Shown: positions 1-5,926 of the stretch, in pieces | How positions within the stretch are numbered: the first letter of the stretch is position 1 | Layout of the letters: each line of letters opens with the position of its first letter | DNA from: a virus | Strand: one strand, 5' to 3' | IMG/VR virus record: IMGVR_UViG_3300009151_000309 | Span: 1-27,085 of that record | DNA: 27,085 nucleotides | Notes under the pieces: model-generated | Told to the model about the DNA's origin: nothing | Databases searched by the model: none | The model's input: the letters and a program-made list of their open reading frames with translations, nothing else | Program-made: the position numbers and the translations under genes

Positions 1-581
1 AGGTCGCGCTCCAATGCCTGCGCCAGCTCGTCCTGCGCCAGCGTCGCGTTAGACCCGTCGTCGCGGATCTTAACCGGACCGTCGGTCGGCAACAACTCGC
101 TGCGAGCATTGGCTTGAAACCGCAGGCAGGCCTCAAGCAGGAGCGGGTGCCGCACCTTGCTCATGCCCTCGATCGGCGCGCCGTCGCTGGCGCCTTGCTG
201 ACCAGGGATCTCGATCTTCAAGCCCAACAGCTTGATGCCCTGCGCCCTGTCTTCAATCCAGTCCTTGCGGCTCTCAATGTCGTCGCTCACGCCGCGCATC
301 AGCATCTCGGAAATGCGGCCCAGCTCCATGTCGTCGATGTCGTCAACAAGGTTGTCAAACCAACCGCCGCGCGGCTTGTCAGCGCCGGGGTTAATCGGTT
401 TGCCGTCTAAACTGATCGTAATAGACCCGTCATCATGCTCAATTTGCAAGGCGTCGCCACTGGCCTGCGGCATCTTGCCGCCCTCAATAATCTCGATTTC
501 AGGCGCGCCGGTCTGCGGAATACGCGGCTGATTGTCGTCCAAAAGACGCAAATTTGGCGATAAGCCTGTCGCTAGTGGCAT
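1..581 (-). CDS. Phage portal protein, N-terminal part (runs off the left edge)
   Basis: The minus strand is open from an ATG at 581-579 to the window edge, giving about 193 codons without a stop. The translation starts MPLATGLSPNLRLLDD and contains VRHPLLLEACLRFQANARSE followed by LLPTDGPVKIR. This stretch (match to a chromosomal target, then a glutamate/proline-rich 'pl. Gpvk' segment) is what I recognise from portal proteins of podovirus-like and related phages. Portal proteins form the dodecameric ring at the capsid vertex through which DNA is packaged by terminase and ejected. The start is supported by a GAGGA about nine bases upstream and by a ten-base overlap with the preceding gene. 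Its place directly after large terminase is the normal position for a portal. The residues before about 75 are acidic and poorly conserved. The assignment is by recalled similarity and context, not by a search. Confidence 0.8.
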   Translation of the reverse strand, partial: MPLATGLSPNLRLLDDNQPRIPQTGAPEIEIIEGGKMPQASGDALQIEHDDGSITISLDGKPINPGADKPRGGWFDNLVDDIDDMELGRISEMLMRGVSDDIESRKDWIEDRAQGIKLLGLKIEIPGQQGASDGAPIEGMSKVRHPLLLEACLRFQANARSELLPTDGPVKIRDDGSNATLAQDELAQALERD

Positions 582-775
582 GTGTACTTGTCCTCTGGTC
601 CAAGCGTCTCGACCTCTTCGACGAACCGCCTCAGCCCTTCCTGCGCCGCATCATTATCAGATTTCGCCTTAATCGTATAGATTCGGAAATAATCGTAAGG
701 CGGCTGGCCGTGAACTTGGACATTCCAGTGGTTTTTCTCGTCTGCTTCGTCAACAATGGCCCAAGCTTTGATCAT
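572..775 (-). CDS. Small conserved phage protein between terminase and portal (67 aa)
   Basis: Starts with ATG at 775-773, one base after the large-terminase stop codon, and overlaps the portal start by ten bases, so it is translated in the packaging operon. A longer reading frame from 856 exists but would overlap terminase by 80 bases; the MIKAWAIVDEADE start is far more economical. The protein is small and soluble, with alternating hydrophobic residues (HWNVQVHG, DYFRIYTIKAK) suggesting a short beta sheet and then a helix (EGLRRFVEEVETLG). I recognise no catalytic motif. Small proteins in this position occur in many phages of this type, but I do not know their role. Confidence 0.75.
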   Translation of the reverse strand: MIKAWAIVDEADEKNHWNVQVHGQPPYDYFRIYTIKAKSDNDAAQEGLRRFVEEVETLGPEDKYTCH

Positions 776-776
776 T

Positions 777-2402
777 TTACACCGCATATAATGGGGGAGC
801 AGGCTTGCCGTAGCTCCGCTTGAAGGAATCAATTTCAGCCAAACGCTCCGGCCCACGGGTCAGCAGGCCAATCTCACGCAAGTGGCGCAACGCCATCGAA
901 ACGGTGTCGGTGAGGTCATCGTACTTGGTTTTTGGGAAATTGGAAACTTGGTTAATAACGGTCTGCGCCCAGTCCTTATCGGGCGCGTAAATCATGCCCT
1001 CGGCAAACAGGTGGCTGATTGAGTGCAGGCGCGCCACTTTGTCGATGCGGCCGGTCGGGATCAGCTGCACGCCGAACAGCTCGTGGTTGTAAAGGCGGCG
1101 GATCTCTTGGTGAACGGACAGGCCAGCGGCCGCCGATTCGATTAACAGCTTGTCAACTTTAAGCTTTTTGCAATCGCCGGCCACCCTTTCGACCAGCTTG
1201 GAGATCGGCAACCGTTCTTGCCACGCATACATCAGCATGACCTTCGGGATCGCCTCGACGTCCTGATAGCCCTCAAGGTCAGGCAATTCCTCGCCCTTCT
1301 TGCCATACCGATCAACGTAGCGCGTGGCGCGCACCTTTGGGTCGCCGCTGAATATGCCCCAGACCGTCATCGCGCTGTAGTCTGATTCCTGCTTCTCGCC
1401 GTAACTCGTGTCGAGGCTGGCCATGATAAAGTCAAATGGCGGATATTGGTTGTCGGGCGCGTCCCATAGTAGCCAGTCCTCGGTCGGAATAATGCCGCCA
1501 CCGCGCGGCGACGGCGACTGTTGCATTTGGCCGGCGAACGCGTACTCGCCGCTGACGCGGCGGTCGCGATCAACGACGGCCTGCGAGAAGCGCGAGGGGA
1601 ATAGCAGCTCGCCTGGGATCTCGCGCACGTCAACGGCGCCCAGCTTAGTCGGAAAGGCGCGGTCGGGATCGTACAGCATCGGCAGCATGATGTAGTCGTA
1701 GCCCAAATTGCGGTCGAGGATCACGCCGCTGATGTCTTCCTCGTGCAGGCGCTGCATGATGACGACGATCGCCGACCGCTTGGGATTGTTGAGGCGCGAG
1801 GGGATTGCTTCGAGGAATGTGGTGATTTCTGCCTCGCGCTGCACTTCCGACGCCGCCGAGTCAACACTGTGCGGGTCGTCGATGATCACGCGGTCGCCAC
1901 GAATACCGGTGAGGCTTGTCATCGCGGTCGCGATGCGGAAGCCTTGCGCGGTATTAACGAAATTCAGTTTTTCGTTTTGATCACGCGCCAGCTGCACCCG
2001 ATCGCCCCACAGCCCTTGATACCACTCGGATAGGATTAACTCACGCATGCGGCGCGAGTCGCGGGATGACAGGTTCTCGACTTTGTGCGCCGCACAAACG
2101 TAACGAAGGTGGGGCATGTTACGCGGCCCCCACTCCCAAGCCGGCCAGAAGACGTTCACCAGCAGCGACTTCATCGATCCTGGCGGCACGTTAATCAGCA
2201 GGCGATTATATGGCGAGCCATCTTCTAATGTGATGCCGTCGGTGATAGCTTCGAGATGCTCGCAAATAAAATCAACGTGCCAGTTATGTTGATACTTTGA
2301 ACCAGGTTCGACGACGTGCCAAGCTTTACGAATAAACGCCGCCAGTGATCGCTCACACACCTGCTGCTCTGCCGCGCGCGACAGCTGCAGGATCTTATTC
2401 AT
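777..2402 (-). CDS. terL: Terminase large subunit (DNA packaging ATPase/nuclease)
   Basis: 541 residues, a usual length for TerL. The N-terminal ATPase has Walker A VPPGSMKS (about 72-79), Walker B VIIDDP (about 172-177) and a coupling-type segment AIVVIMQRLHEED (about 211-223). The C-terminal RNase-H-like nuclease shows the acidic set expected: D331 in MASLDTSYGE, D341, E422 in LLIESAAAG, and D495/D496/D499 in KYDDLTDTVSMA. The enzyme drives genome translocation into the prohead through the portal and cuts concatemers. It overlaps the small subunit by eight bases and is followed within one base by the next gene, so the block is co-transcribed. The overall pattern resembles the family with a TIGR01630-type C-terminal domain. 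Packaging mode (headful or site-specific) cannot be read from this sequence. Confidence 0.95.
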   Translation of the reverse strand: MNKILQLSRAAEQQVCERSLAAFIRKAWHVVEPGSKYQHNWHVDFICEHLEAITDGITLEDGSPYNRLLINVPPGSMKSLLVNVFWPAWEWGPRNMPHLRYVCAAHKVENLSSRDSRRMRELILSEWYQGLWGDRVQLARDQNEKLNFVNTAQGFRIATAMTSLTGIRGDRVIIDDPHSVDSAASEVQREAEITTFLEAIPSRLNNPKRSAIVVIMQRLHEEDISGVILDRNLGYDYIMLPMLYDPDRAFPTKLGAVDVREIPGELLFPSRFSQAVVDRDRRVSGEYAFAGQMQQSPSPRGGGIIPTEDWLLWDAPDNQYPPFDFIMASLDTSYGEKQESDYSAMTVWGIFSGDPKVRATRYVDRYGKKGEELPDLEGYQDVEAIPKVMLMYAWQERLPISKLVERVAGDCKKLKVDKLLIESAAAGLSVHQEIRRLYNHELFGVQLIPTGRIDKVARLHSISHLFAEGMIYAPDKDWAQTVINQVSNFPKTKYDDLTDTVSMALRHLREIGLLTRGPERLAEIDSFKRSYGKPAPPLYAV

Positions 2403-2868
2403 CGTCGTCCTCGTCGTCCGCGCGGCCGTTCAGCGCGATGTCGAGGATCTCTAACTCCTCGTCCGACAAGTGAGACAGATCAACGCGCTCAATCTGCACC
2501 GGTCCGCCGTTCGGTCCAGACACTTCGGTCTTTGTCCGCGTTGAGTAACGTGGCGCAATGCGCTCCGCGACCCACTGCTCGAAGCCAACCTCGATTTTGA
2601 GCAGGTTTGGATCAACGCCGGTTTGTTGGGCTTTTACGACTTTTTCGCGGACTTTCGACAAGCGCACTTCTGTGAGCGTCTCACGCGCGCGCGCGCATTG
2701 TGTGTCAAACTCAGGGTATTCGTTTAGCCAACGAAACACAGTTCGTCTATTTAATTTTAAAATATCGCATGATTCGACCAAGTCGTGACCTTCGACCATC
2801 AGATCACAAATCTGGTCGGCAAGTTCTTGGGTAAACTTTGAAGGCGGTCCTGGTTTTAATTTAGCCAT
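2395..2868 (-). CDS. terS: Terminase small subunit-like DNA-binding protein
   Basis: 157 residues from an ATG at 2868-2866. An alternative ATG six bases upstream at 2874 is immediately next to the GGAG Shine-Dalgarno, so 2868 fits better. The N-terminal half has a helix-turn-helix: LADQICDLMVEGHDLVESC then LKLNRRTVFRWLNEYPEF (about 12-50). This matches phage small terminases that recognise the packaging site. The C-terminus is strongly acidic (NGRADDEDDDE). It is the first gene of the leftward late block, is eight-base overlapped with terL, and is transcribed from the divergent region next to it. The assignment rests on the HTH, size and position. Confidence 0.85.
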   Translation of the reverse strand: MAKLKPGPPSKFTQELADQICDLMVEGHDLVESCDILKLNRRTVFRWLNEYPEFDTQCARARETLTEVRLSKVREKVVKAQQTGVDPNLLKIEVGFEQWVAERIAPRYSTRTKTEVSGPNGGPVQIERVDLSHLSDEELEILDIALNGRADDEDDDE

Positions 2869-2881
2869 ATGCATTCTCCAT

Positions 2882-2915
2882 TGCTATAAAATAGCATTTT
2901 TTGCCAATTTTTCAA
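2882..2915 (-). promoter_or_regulatory. Candidate leftward promoter with a palindrome over the -10, upstream of terS
   Basis: A perfect 15-base palindrome, TGCTATAAAATAGCA (2882-2896), lies just upstream of the terS ribosome binding site. Read leftward, TTGAAA (complement of 2910-2915) sits 16 bases before TATTTT (complement of 2888-2893), so the palindrome overlaps the -10. This looks like an operator-controlled late promoter. The plus strand also reads palindrome then TTTTTT, so a weak terminator is an alternative, but no plus-strand gene ends here. Confidence 0.35.
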
Positions 2916-2940
2916 CGCCCCAAATTTTTTTATAAAAAAA

Positions 2941-2991
2941 TGAAGTTTTTTCATTTTTGTTGTTGACATTGTGAAGATACTTCATTAAATT
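2941..2991 (+). promoter_or_regulatory. Promoter/operator copy 1
   Basis: TTGACA at 2963-2968 is followed after 17 bases by TAAATT (2986-2991). Two 13-base near-palindromes of the form TGAAGNNNNTTCA flank the -35: TGAAGTTTTTTCA at 2941-2953 and TGAAGATACTTCA at 2972-2984, the second filling the spacer. An almost identical block recurs at 3674-3724, which makes chance unlikely. It drives the plus-strand genes from 3029. A dimeric repressor or activator binding both sites is inferred; the protein is not identified. Confidence 0.65.
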
Positions 2992-3028
2992 CAAATCATC
3001 AAATGACATTAACCAAATGGAGACTAAA

Positions 3029-3241
3029 ATGCGTTACAACACCATGAAAATTGAAAATGACGGAATGAATCGCGATCACGGCTCGCTCTATGACCGTGGT
3101 GGTGCTGACAGCTATTACGGCCGCAAAATGACACCTCACTACTATGTTGGCAGCAGCCGCGTCACTGACCTGACGGACGAGCAGATTGCTGAGTACCGCG
3201 CTGGTTATGTTGAAAACACTGACCTCAAAGATTGGGGCTGA
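3029..3241 (+). CDS. Small early phage protein of unknown function (70 aa)
   Basis: Starts at ATG 3029. An in-frame ATG at 3017 is part of the sequence ATGGAGACTAAAATG, whose GGAGA is correctly placed as Shine-Dalgarno for the second ATG, so the shorter start is chosen. The protein is polar and rich in Tyr, Asp and Gly (RDHGSLYDRGGADSYYGRK), then VTDLTDEQIAEYRAGYVEN, which looks like a single helix. No domain is recognised. It is the first gene after promoter copy 1 and is followed two bases later by a tiny membrane protein gene. Confidence 0.75.
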   Translation: MRYNTMKIENDGMNRDHGSLYDRGGADSYYGRKMTPHYYVGSSRVTDLTDEQIAEYRAGYVENTDLKDWG

Positions 3242-3243
3242 TT

Positions 3244-3327
3244 ATGAAAAGCTTTTTGTGGGATGTGTTTGAACTCGCTGGGATTGCCACCTTTGTGGCG
3301 GCAATTCTCCTTATCATCAATTTTTAA
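3244..3327 (+). CDS. Very small membrane protein (27 aa)
   Basis: ATG at 3244 opens a 27-codon frame: MKSFLWDVFELAGIATFVAA then ILLIINF and TAA. A single hydrophobic helix covers nearly all of residues 9-27, with a Lys at the N-terminus, as expected of a one-pass inner-membrane peptide. It lies two bases after the preceding stop and its own stop overlaps ATGGAGATTAACATG, the leader of the next gene. Coding is inferred from tight packing and hydrophobic composition; no ribosome binding site is obvious, so it may be translated by coupling. Function unknown. Confidence 0.5.
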   Translation: MKSFLWDVFELAGIATFVAAILLIINF

Positions 3328-3338
3328 TGGAGATTAAC

Positions 3339-3662
3339 ATGGGCAAGGCAAAGAAAAACGACATCATCGCTATTGAGGAAACCTGCAGCATGACCAACCT
3401 GCACAGCACCACCAAAACTTATGAGGTTTTGTTTTTGGCGCGCGTAACTCGCTCTGATCGTCAGGGCATCGTGCAGGAGTTTAAAAAAATTGGCGGCACC
3501 AAGTGCAAGGCAGAGCGCCCTTACCGCGTGATGACCATTGACAATGCCGACAAGCAGGCACTGGCGCAGGTTTTGGCTGAGAAGCTTGAGGCTGAACCAA
3601 ACAAAAACTATTACAACAACCCTAAATTGCTGATTGACGCTATTTTGACTGGCGTCGCGTAA
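3339..3662 (+). CDS. Phage protein of unknown function (107 aa)
   Basis: The start at 3339 is chosen because GGAG at 3329-3332 lies six bases upstream; an ATG at 3327 in the same frame would put the ribosome site inside the gene. The protein starts with a basic GKAKKNDIIAIEETCSMTN and then reads as an alpha/beta domain (TYEVLFLARVTRSDRQ, PYRVMTIDNADKQALAQVLA). The last third is helical. I do not recognise the family. It is directly followed by promoter copy 2, so it ends the first short transcript unless there is read-through. Confidence 0.75.
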   Translation: MGKAKKNDIIAIEETCSMTNLHSTTKTYEVLFLARVTRSDRQGIVQEFKKIGGTKCKAERPYRVMTIDNADKQALAQVLAEKLEAEPNKNYYNNPKLLIDAILTGVA

Positions 3663-3673
3663 AAATAAAAAAG

Positions 3674-3724
3674 TGAAGTTTTTTCATTTTTGTTGTTGAC
3701 ATTATGAAAATACTTCACTAACCT
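3674..3724 (+). promoter_or_regulatory. Promoter/operator copy 2, duplicate of the block at 2941
   Basis: TTGACA at 3696-3701, 17 bases, then TAACCT (3719-3724). TGAAGTTTTTTCA at 3674-3686 is identical to copy 1 and TGAAAATACTTCA at 3705-3717 differs by one base. The stretch from the first palindrome to the end of the second matches copy 1 with only a few substitutions. The -10 is poorer than in copy 1. It precedes the gene at 3767. Two copies of one regulated promoter in the same small operon suggest a tandem duplication of promoter plus gene. Confidence 0.6.
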
Positions 3725-3766
3725 ACAAACACTGACTTAAACCTTATGACATTTATGGAGATTAAC

Positions 3767-4084
3767 ATGTCAAACATCACCGCACTCGTAGACGACTTCG
3801 CCGCCATCGACGCTCAGGTCAAGGAATTGACCAAGCAGCGCGATGCAATCAAAAAGCAGCTGCTGGAAGTGGCTGTATTTATGGCCAACGACAAAATGAT
3901 TGAGTCCGCAACCTTTGCTGGCACAAAGGCTGACGTGGTCATTACCAAGACTTTCCCCACCACGTTCAGCAAGGATCTGGCGCAGACGCTGTTGTCGGCT
4001 GAGGACTTTGTCCGCTGCCACGCAACGGCCATCAAGCCGACCCTGACGCCTCGCGTCGTGGCCAAGTCCCCCGCGTTCGCGTGA
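3767..4084 (+). CDS. Phage protein with N-terminal coiled coil (105 aa)
   Basis: Starts at ATG 3767, six bases after GGAG, in the same ATGGAGATTAACATG leader as the gene at 3339. Residues 5-40 form a heptad-like helix (ALVDDFAAIDAQVKELTKQR then DAIKKQLLEVA), followed by a mixed domain with ADVVITKTFPTTFSKDLAQT and a basic/hydrophobic end (TLTPRVVAKSPAFA). The general pattern, a short coiled coil followed by a small domain about resistance of the C-terminus to conserved residues, is seen in many small phage proteins, but I assign no function. It is transcribed from promoter copy 2 and leads into three more small genes. Confidence 0.75.
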   Translation: MSNITALVDDFAAIDAQVKELTKQRDAIKKQLLEVAVFMANDKMIESATFAGTKADVVITKTFPTTFSKDLAQTLLSAEDFVRCHATAIKPTLTPRVVAKSPAFA

Positions 4085-4094
4085 GGGGGCTGCC

Positions 4095-4244
4095 ATGTCG
4101 AGGCTGATCAACACTTATCGCAAAGTGCCTTCTATGAAAAACCGCAGCAAGTTGCAGGCGTATTTGGAGCGGCACCCGATGGCCATCTGCGTGGCCACTG
4201 ACGCAGAAATTAACTTCCTCATATCAAACCAATTTTTAATTTAA
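4095..4244 (+). CDS. Small basic protein (49 aa)
   Basis: ATG at 4095, ten bases after the previous stop, with a purine-rich GAGGGGG ribosome site in between. The product starts MSRLINTYRKVPSMKNRSKL and then QAYLERHPMAICVATDAEIN, ending FLISNQFLI. It is basic in the first half and fits the spacing of the operon exactly, ending 11 bases before the next ATG with TAAGGAGAA as stop plus Shine-Dalgarno. No family is recognised, though a short 'Y...L..HPMA...A' arrangement suggests a single folded helical hairpin. Confidence 0.65.
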   Translation: MSRLINTYRKVPSMKNRSKLQAYLERHPMAICVATDAEINFLISNQFLI

Positions 4245-4255
4245 GGAGAAATATC

Positions 4256-4456
4256 ATGACTGTAGAACAAGTTCTTGGAGCAAAATATCACGCTCGTCAC
4301 TTGGCCGACCACGCAATGTTGGTTCATTACGCGGACAATTTCAATGTTATGAACTACCACGCCGCAAGAATGCATGAGGCATTTTTGGAATTGGCTGACG
4401 AAATGGGTTACGATGTCGTCCTCCGCAGCGCTGAACAGGAGCAGGAGGCGGCATGA
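4256..4456 (+). CDS. Small helical phage protein (66 aa)
   Basis: ATG at 4256 preceded by AAGGAG at 4243-4248, a strong site. The sequence is helical and rich in His and Ala (KYHARHLADHAMLVHYADNF, then NYHAARMHEAFLELADEMGY) and ends with EQEQEAA. Five or more histidines lie in the first half, but their spacing does not make a clear metal site. Its stop overlaps the next start as ATGA, so translation of the two is coupled. Confidence 0.7.
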   Translation: MTVEQVLGAKYHARHLADHAMLVHYADNFNVMNYHAARMHEAFLELADEMGYDVVLRSAEQEQEAA

Positions 4457-4701
4457 AGGGCAGGGAATTAGGCGCGATCATGGGGAGGCACAGTTTAACT
4501 GTGCCTGACCTCGCTCTGGTAATGGGCGTGACTAACCGCAGTGTGTTCAATTGGCTGTCTGACAACCACCAGATCCCCAATTCGGTCAGTCTGCTGGTCA
4601 AGGCATTTGATCAGGGCATCATTACGGTGGAATGGCTTGCAAACAATTTAGAGGCATCGCCAGAGGACGAACCACCACCCAAAGGCACCCCAGCAGCATA
4701 A
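4453..4701 (+). CDS. Small helix-turn-helix protein (82 aa)
   Basis: Starts in an ATGA overlap with the gene before it. Residues about 4-45 form an HTH: ELGAIMGRHSLTVPDLALVM then GVTNRSVFNWLSDNHQIPN, with the recognition helix in TNRSVFNWLSD. This is like the Cro/C1-type and 'YdaS-like' DNA-binding folds, in which a tryptophan follows the recognition helix. The C-terminal tail is Pro/Glu-rich (ASPEDEPPPKGTPAA) and disordered. It is the last gene before the terminator at 4710. As the only clear DNA-binding protein in this operon, it is a candidate for binding the repeated operators, but that is inference. Confidence 0.75.
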   Translation: MKGRELGAIMGRHSLTVPDLALVMGVTNRSVFNWLSDNHQIPNSVSLLVKAFDQGIITVEWLANNLEASPEDEPPPKGTPAA

Positions 4702-4709
4702 AACGAAAG

Positions 4710-4731
4710 AGGCCGCTCAGCGGCCTTTTTT
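4710..4731 (+). terminator. Rho-independent terminator, probably bidirectional
   Basis: A GC-rich hairpin, AGGCCGC, loop TCA, GCGGCCT, is followed by a run of six T (4726-4731). It sits in the 36-base gap between two convergent genes. On the minus strand the stem is followed by CTTTCGTTTT, so it may also stop the leftward operon that ends at 4738. Confidence 0.85.
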
Positions 4732-4737
4732 GTGCGT

Positions 4738-5340
4738 TTAAAACGGCATCGGATCATTGAGGTCAGCCATTGATTGTTCAAGCGCATTCCGATCTTTCAT
4801 GATATTGGTTTTGACCTGCGTGATTTCGGCGCCCTTCCAGATCTCTTTGGCCCTGACAATTTCGGGGAAGCCGGCAATTAGGCGCCCGATTTCGTCCATC
4901 GTGTAGATTTGCACCCACCGACTATCAGCCGAAACATCTTTCACATCCTCATTGTAACGCACGAGGGCGGCCACCGTGCCGTTGGATAGGGGAATTTCCC
5001 ACACCGTCGGCTTGAGCCGCTCACGGCCCATTTCTGTGGCTTTACGGTCGAGAGCGCGCCAGGCGACGATCATGCGCCGTGCTTCGGTGCGGACGTCGTC
5101 GAGGGAGCCGTACCAAATCGCTCGGTCGAGCTTGTGCCGCTGCGAGTCAAACTTGGCACGCAGTTCGGGATCGACCATCAGCCGCAGCCGGTCGGCTCCC
5201 CACTTCGCCTCCATGTCCCGCGCAACGAGATCCACCTCATCGATCTCCGCCTGACCGCCGAAGTAGGTCGAGGGGTGCGACTGCCAAGTGGGTTCAGCCG
5301 GTTTAGTCGCCGGCTGATTGCTGGTTGGTTTCTTCGCCAT
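4738..5340 (-). CDS. Phage protein of unknown function, last gene of the replication operon (200 aa)
   Basis: Starts MAKKPTSNQPATKPAEP, a low-complexity N-terminal tail of about 25 residues, then a folded domain with EVDLVARDMEAKWGADRLRL, RHKLDRAIWYGSLDDVRTEA and RRMIVAWRALDRKA. The end reads SMADLNDPMPF. An acidic/proline tip ending in PF resembles the C-terminal peptide by which bacterial SSB recruits partners (consensus DDDIPF), but this may be coincidence. It overlaps the previous gene by 38 bases. I have the impression that proteins of this kind are common in alphaproteobacterial prophages, without a known role. No catalytic motif is seen. Confidence 0.75.
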   Translation of the reverse strand: MAKKPTSNQPATKPAEPTWQSHPSTYFGGQAEIDEVDLVARDMEAKWGADRLRLMVDPELRAKFDSQRHKLDRAIWYGSLDDVRTEARRMIVAWRALDRKATEMGRERLKPTVWEIPLSNGTVAALVRYNEDVKDVSADSRWVQIYTMDEIGRLIAGFPEIVRAKEIWKGAEITQVKTNIMKDRNALEQSMADLNDPMPF

Positions 5341-5641
5341 TCATGCGCTCCATTAATTTTTGGATGATCCATTCGACTTTGTCTGGGTAATGCTCGATCA
5401 AAAGCTTGTAGTCTTTGCTCGACACAACAACCCGACTTGAGCTTATCGTTATTTGCCAAACATTCTTTTTGGCTTTTTTGTAATAAAACAGTTTGAAGTT
5501 TGAAAACTTCTCATTGCTCCACCCTTCAATTTTTACAGCGTGCCAGTCGCCTTCTTTAAAAACTTCAACCTCGTCAGGCCTAACAACCAAAAATCTCAAC
5601 CCAACTTTTCTGTGGCCGTCTTCAATAAGTTCAGTGCTCAT
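5303..5641 (-). CDS. Hypothetical protein (112 aa)
   Basis: An in-frame ATG at 5656 exists, but GGAGG (complement of 5650-5654) lies eight bases before the ATG at 5641, so the shorter form is chosen. The protein has alternating charged and aromatic beta-strand-like segments (LRFLVVRPDEVEVFKEGDWH, FSNFKLFYYKKAKKNVWQIT) and a C-terminal helix. It is more AT-rich than its neighbours and contains a perfect inverted repeat, GAAGTTTGAAAACTTC, in its coding sequence. It overlaps the next gene by 38 bases. No family recognised. Confidence 0.65.
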   Translation of the reverse strand: MSTELIEDGHRKVGLRFLVVRPDEVEVFKEGDWHAVKIEGWSNEKFSNFKLFYYKKAKKNVWQITISSSRVVVSSKDYKLLIEHYPDKVEWIIQKLMERMNGEETNQQSAGD

Positions 5642-5712
5642 AACTTCGTCCTCCATGTCCCTAGGAAGTCCCTAGTTATTTGCCTAGTAATATGAGCCGC
5701 GCCAATCGTCAA

Positions 5713-5926
5713 GGGACAAAAATCTGGACATTTGCGCGGGACACTGCGGCACTCCCCTGTAAGGGGGAGTGTCCGCGTAAGCTGTCCCTTGTGTCCCGCA
5801 AGCAAAAAGTCTTGTCGGGAAAGTGTCCCTTTCAACTGTCCCGTTACTGTCCCGCACTGTCCCGCAAAAGTTAAGCATTTGTAATCCAACAATAATTTGC
5901 CCAACTGCCAACTGTCCCGTGGGACA
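5713..5926. repeat. GGGACA/TGTCCC repeat cluster (iteron-like) after the helicase gene
   Basis: Ten copies of GGGACA occur in 214 bases: seven as TGTCCC on the plus strand (from 5783, 5792, 5824, 5837, 5848, 5858, 5913) and three as GGGACA (5713, 5738, 5921). Three copies at 5837, 5848 and 5858 are 11 and 10 bases apart, one helical turn, so they face the same side of DNA. The 214-base stretch 5657-5870 shows no convincing gene; reading frames through it have no ribosome site and shift between repeats. Position next to a prim-pol/helicase gene suggests a replication origin or a replication-protein binding region. That is inference. Confidence 0.6.
5750..5771. other. Perfect 8-bp hairpin inside the repeat cluster
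   Basis: CACTCCCC (5750-5757), a six-base spacer, then GGGGAGTG (5764-5771). No T-run follows on either strand, so it is not a standard terminator. It lies between inverted and direct copies of GGGACA and could be part of an origin or an RNA processing site. Confidence 0.5.

Noticed and set aside
5493-5508. GAAGTTTGAAAACTTC inverted repeat as an operator
   Set aside because: It lies inside a coding sequence, far from any start, and matches no other site in the window.
5638-5911. Minus-strand frames through the GGGACA cluster (75-88 aa)
   Set aside because: They are in two different frames, contain only repeat-derived GTV/GTL pieces and lack a Shine-Dalgarno.
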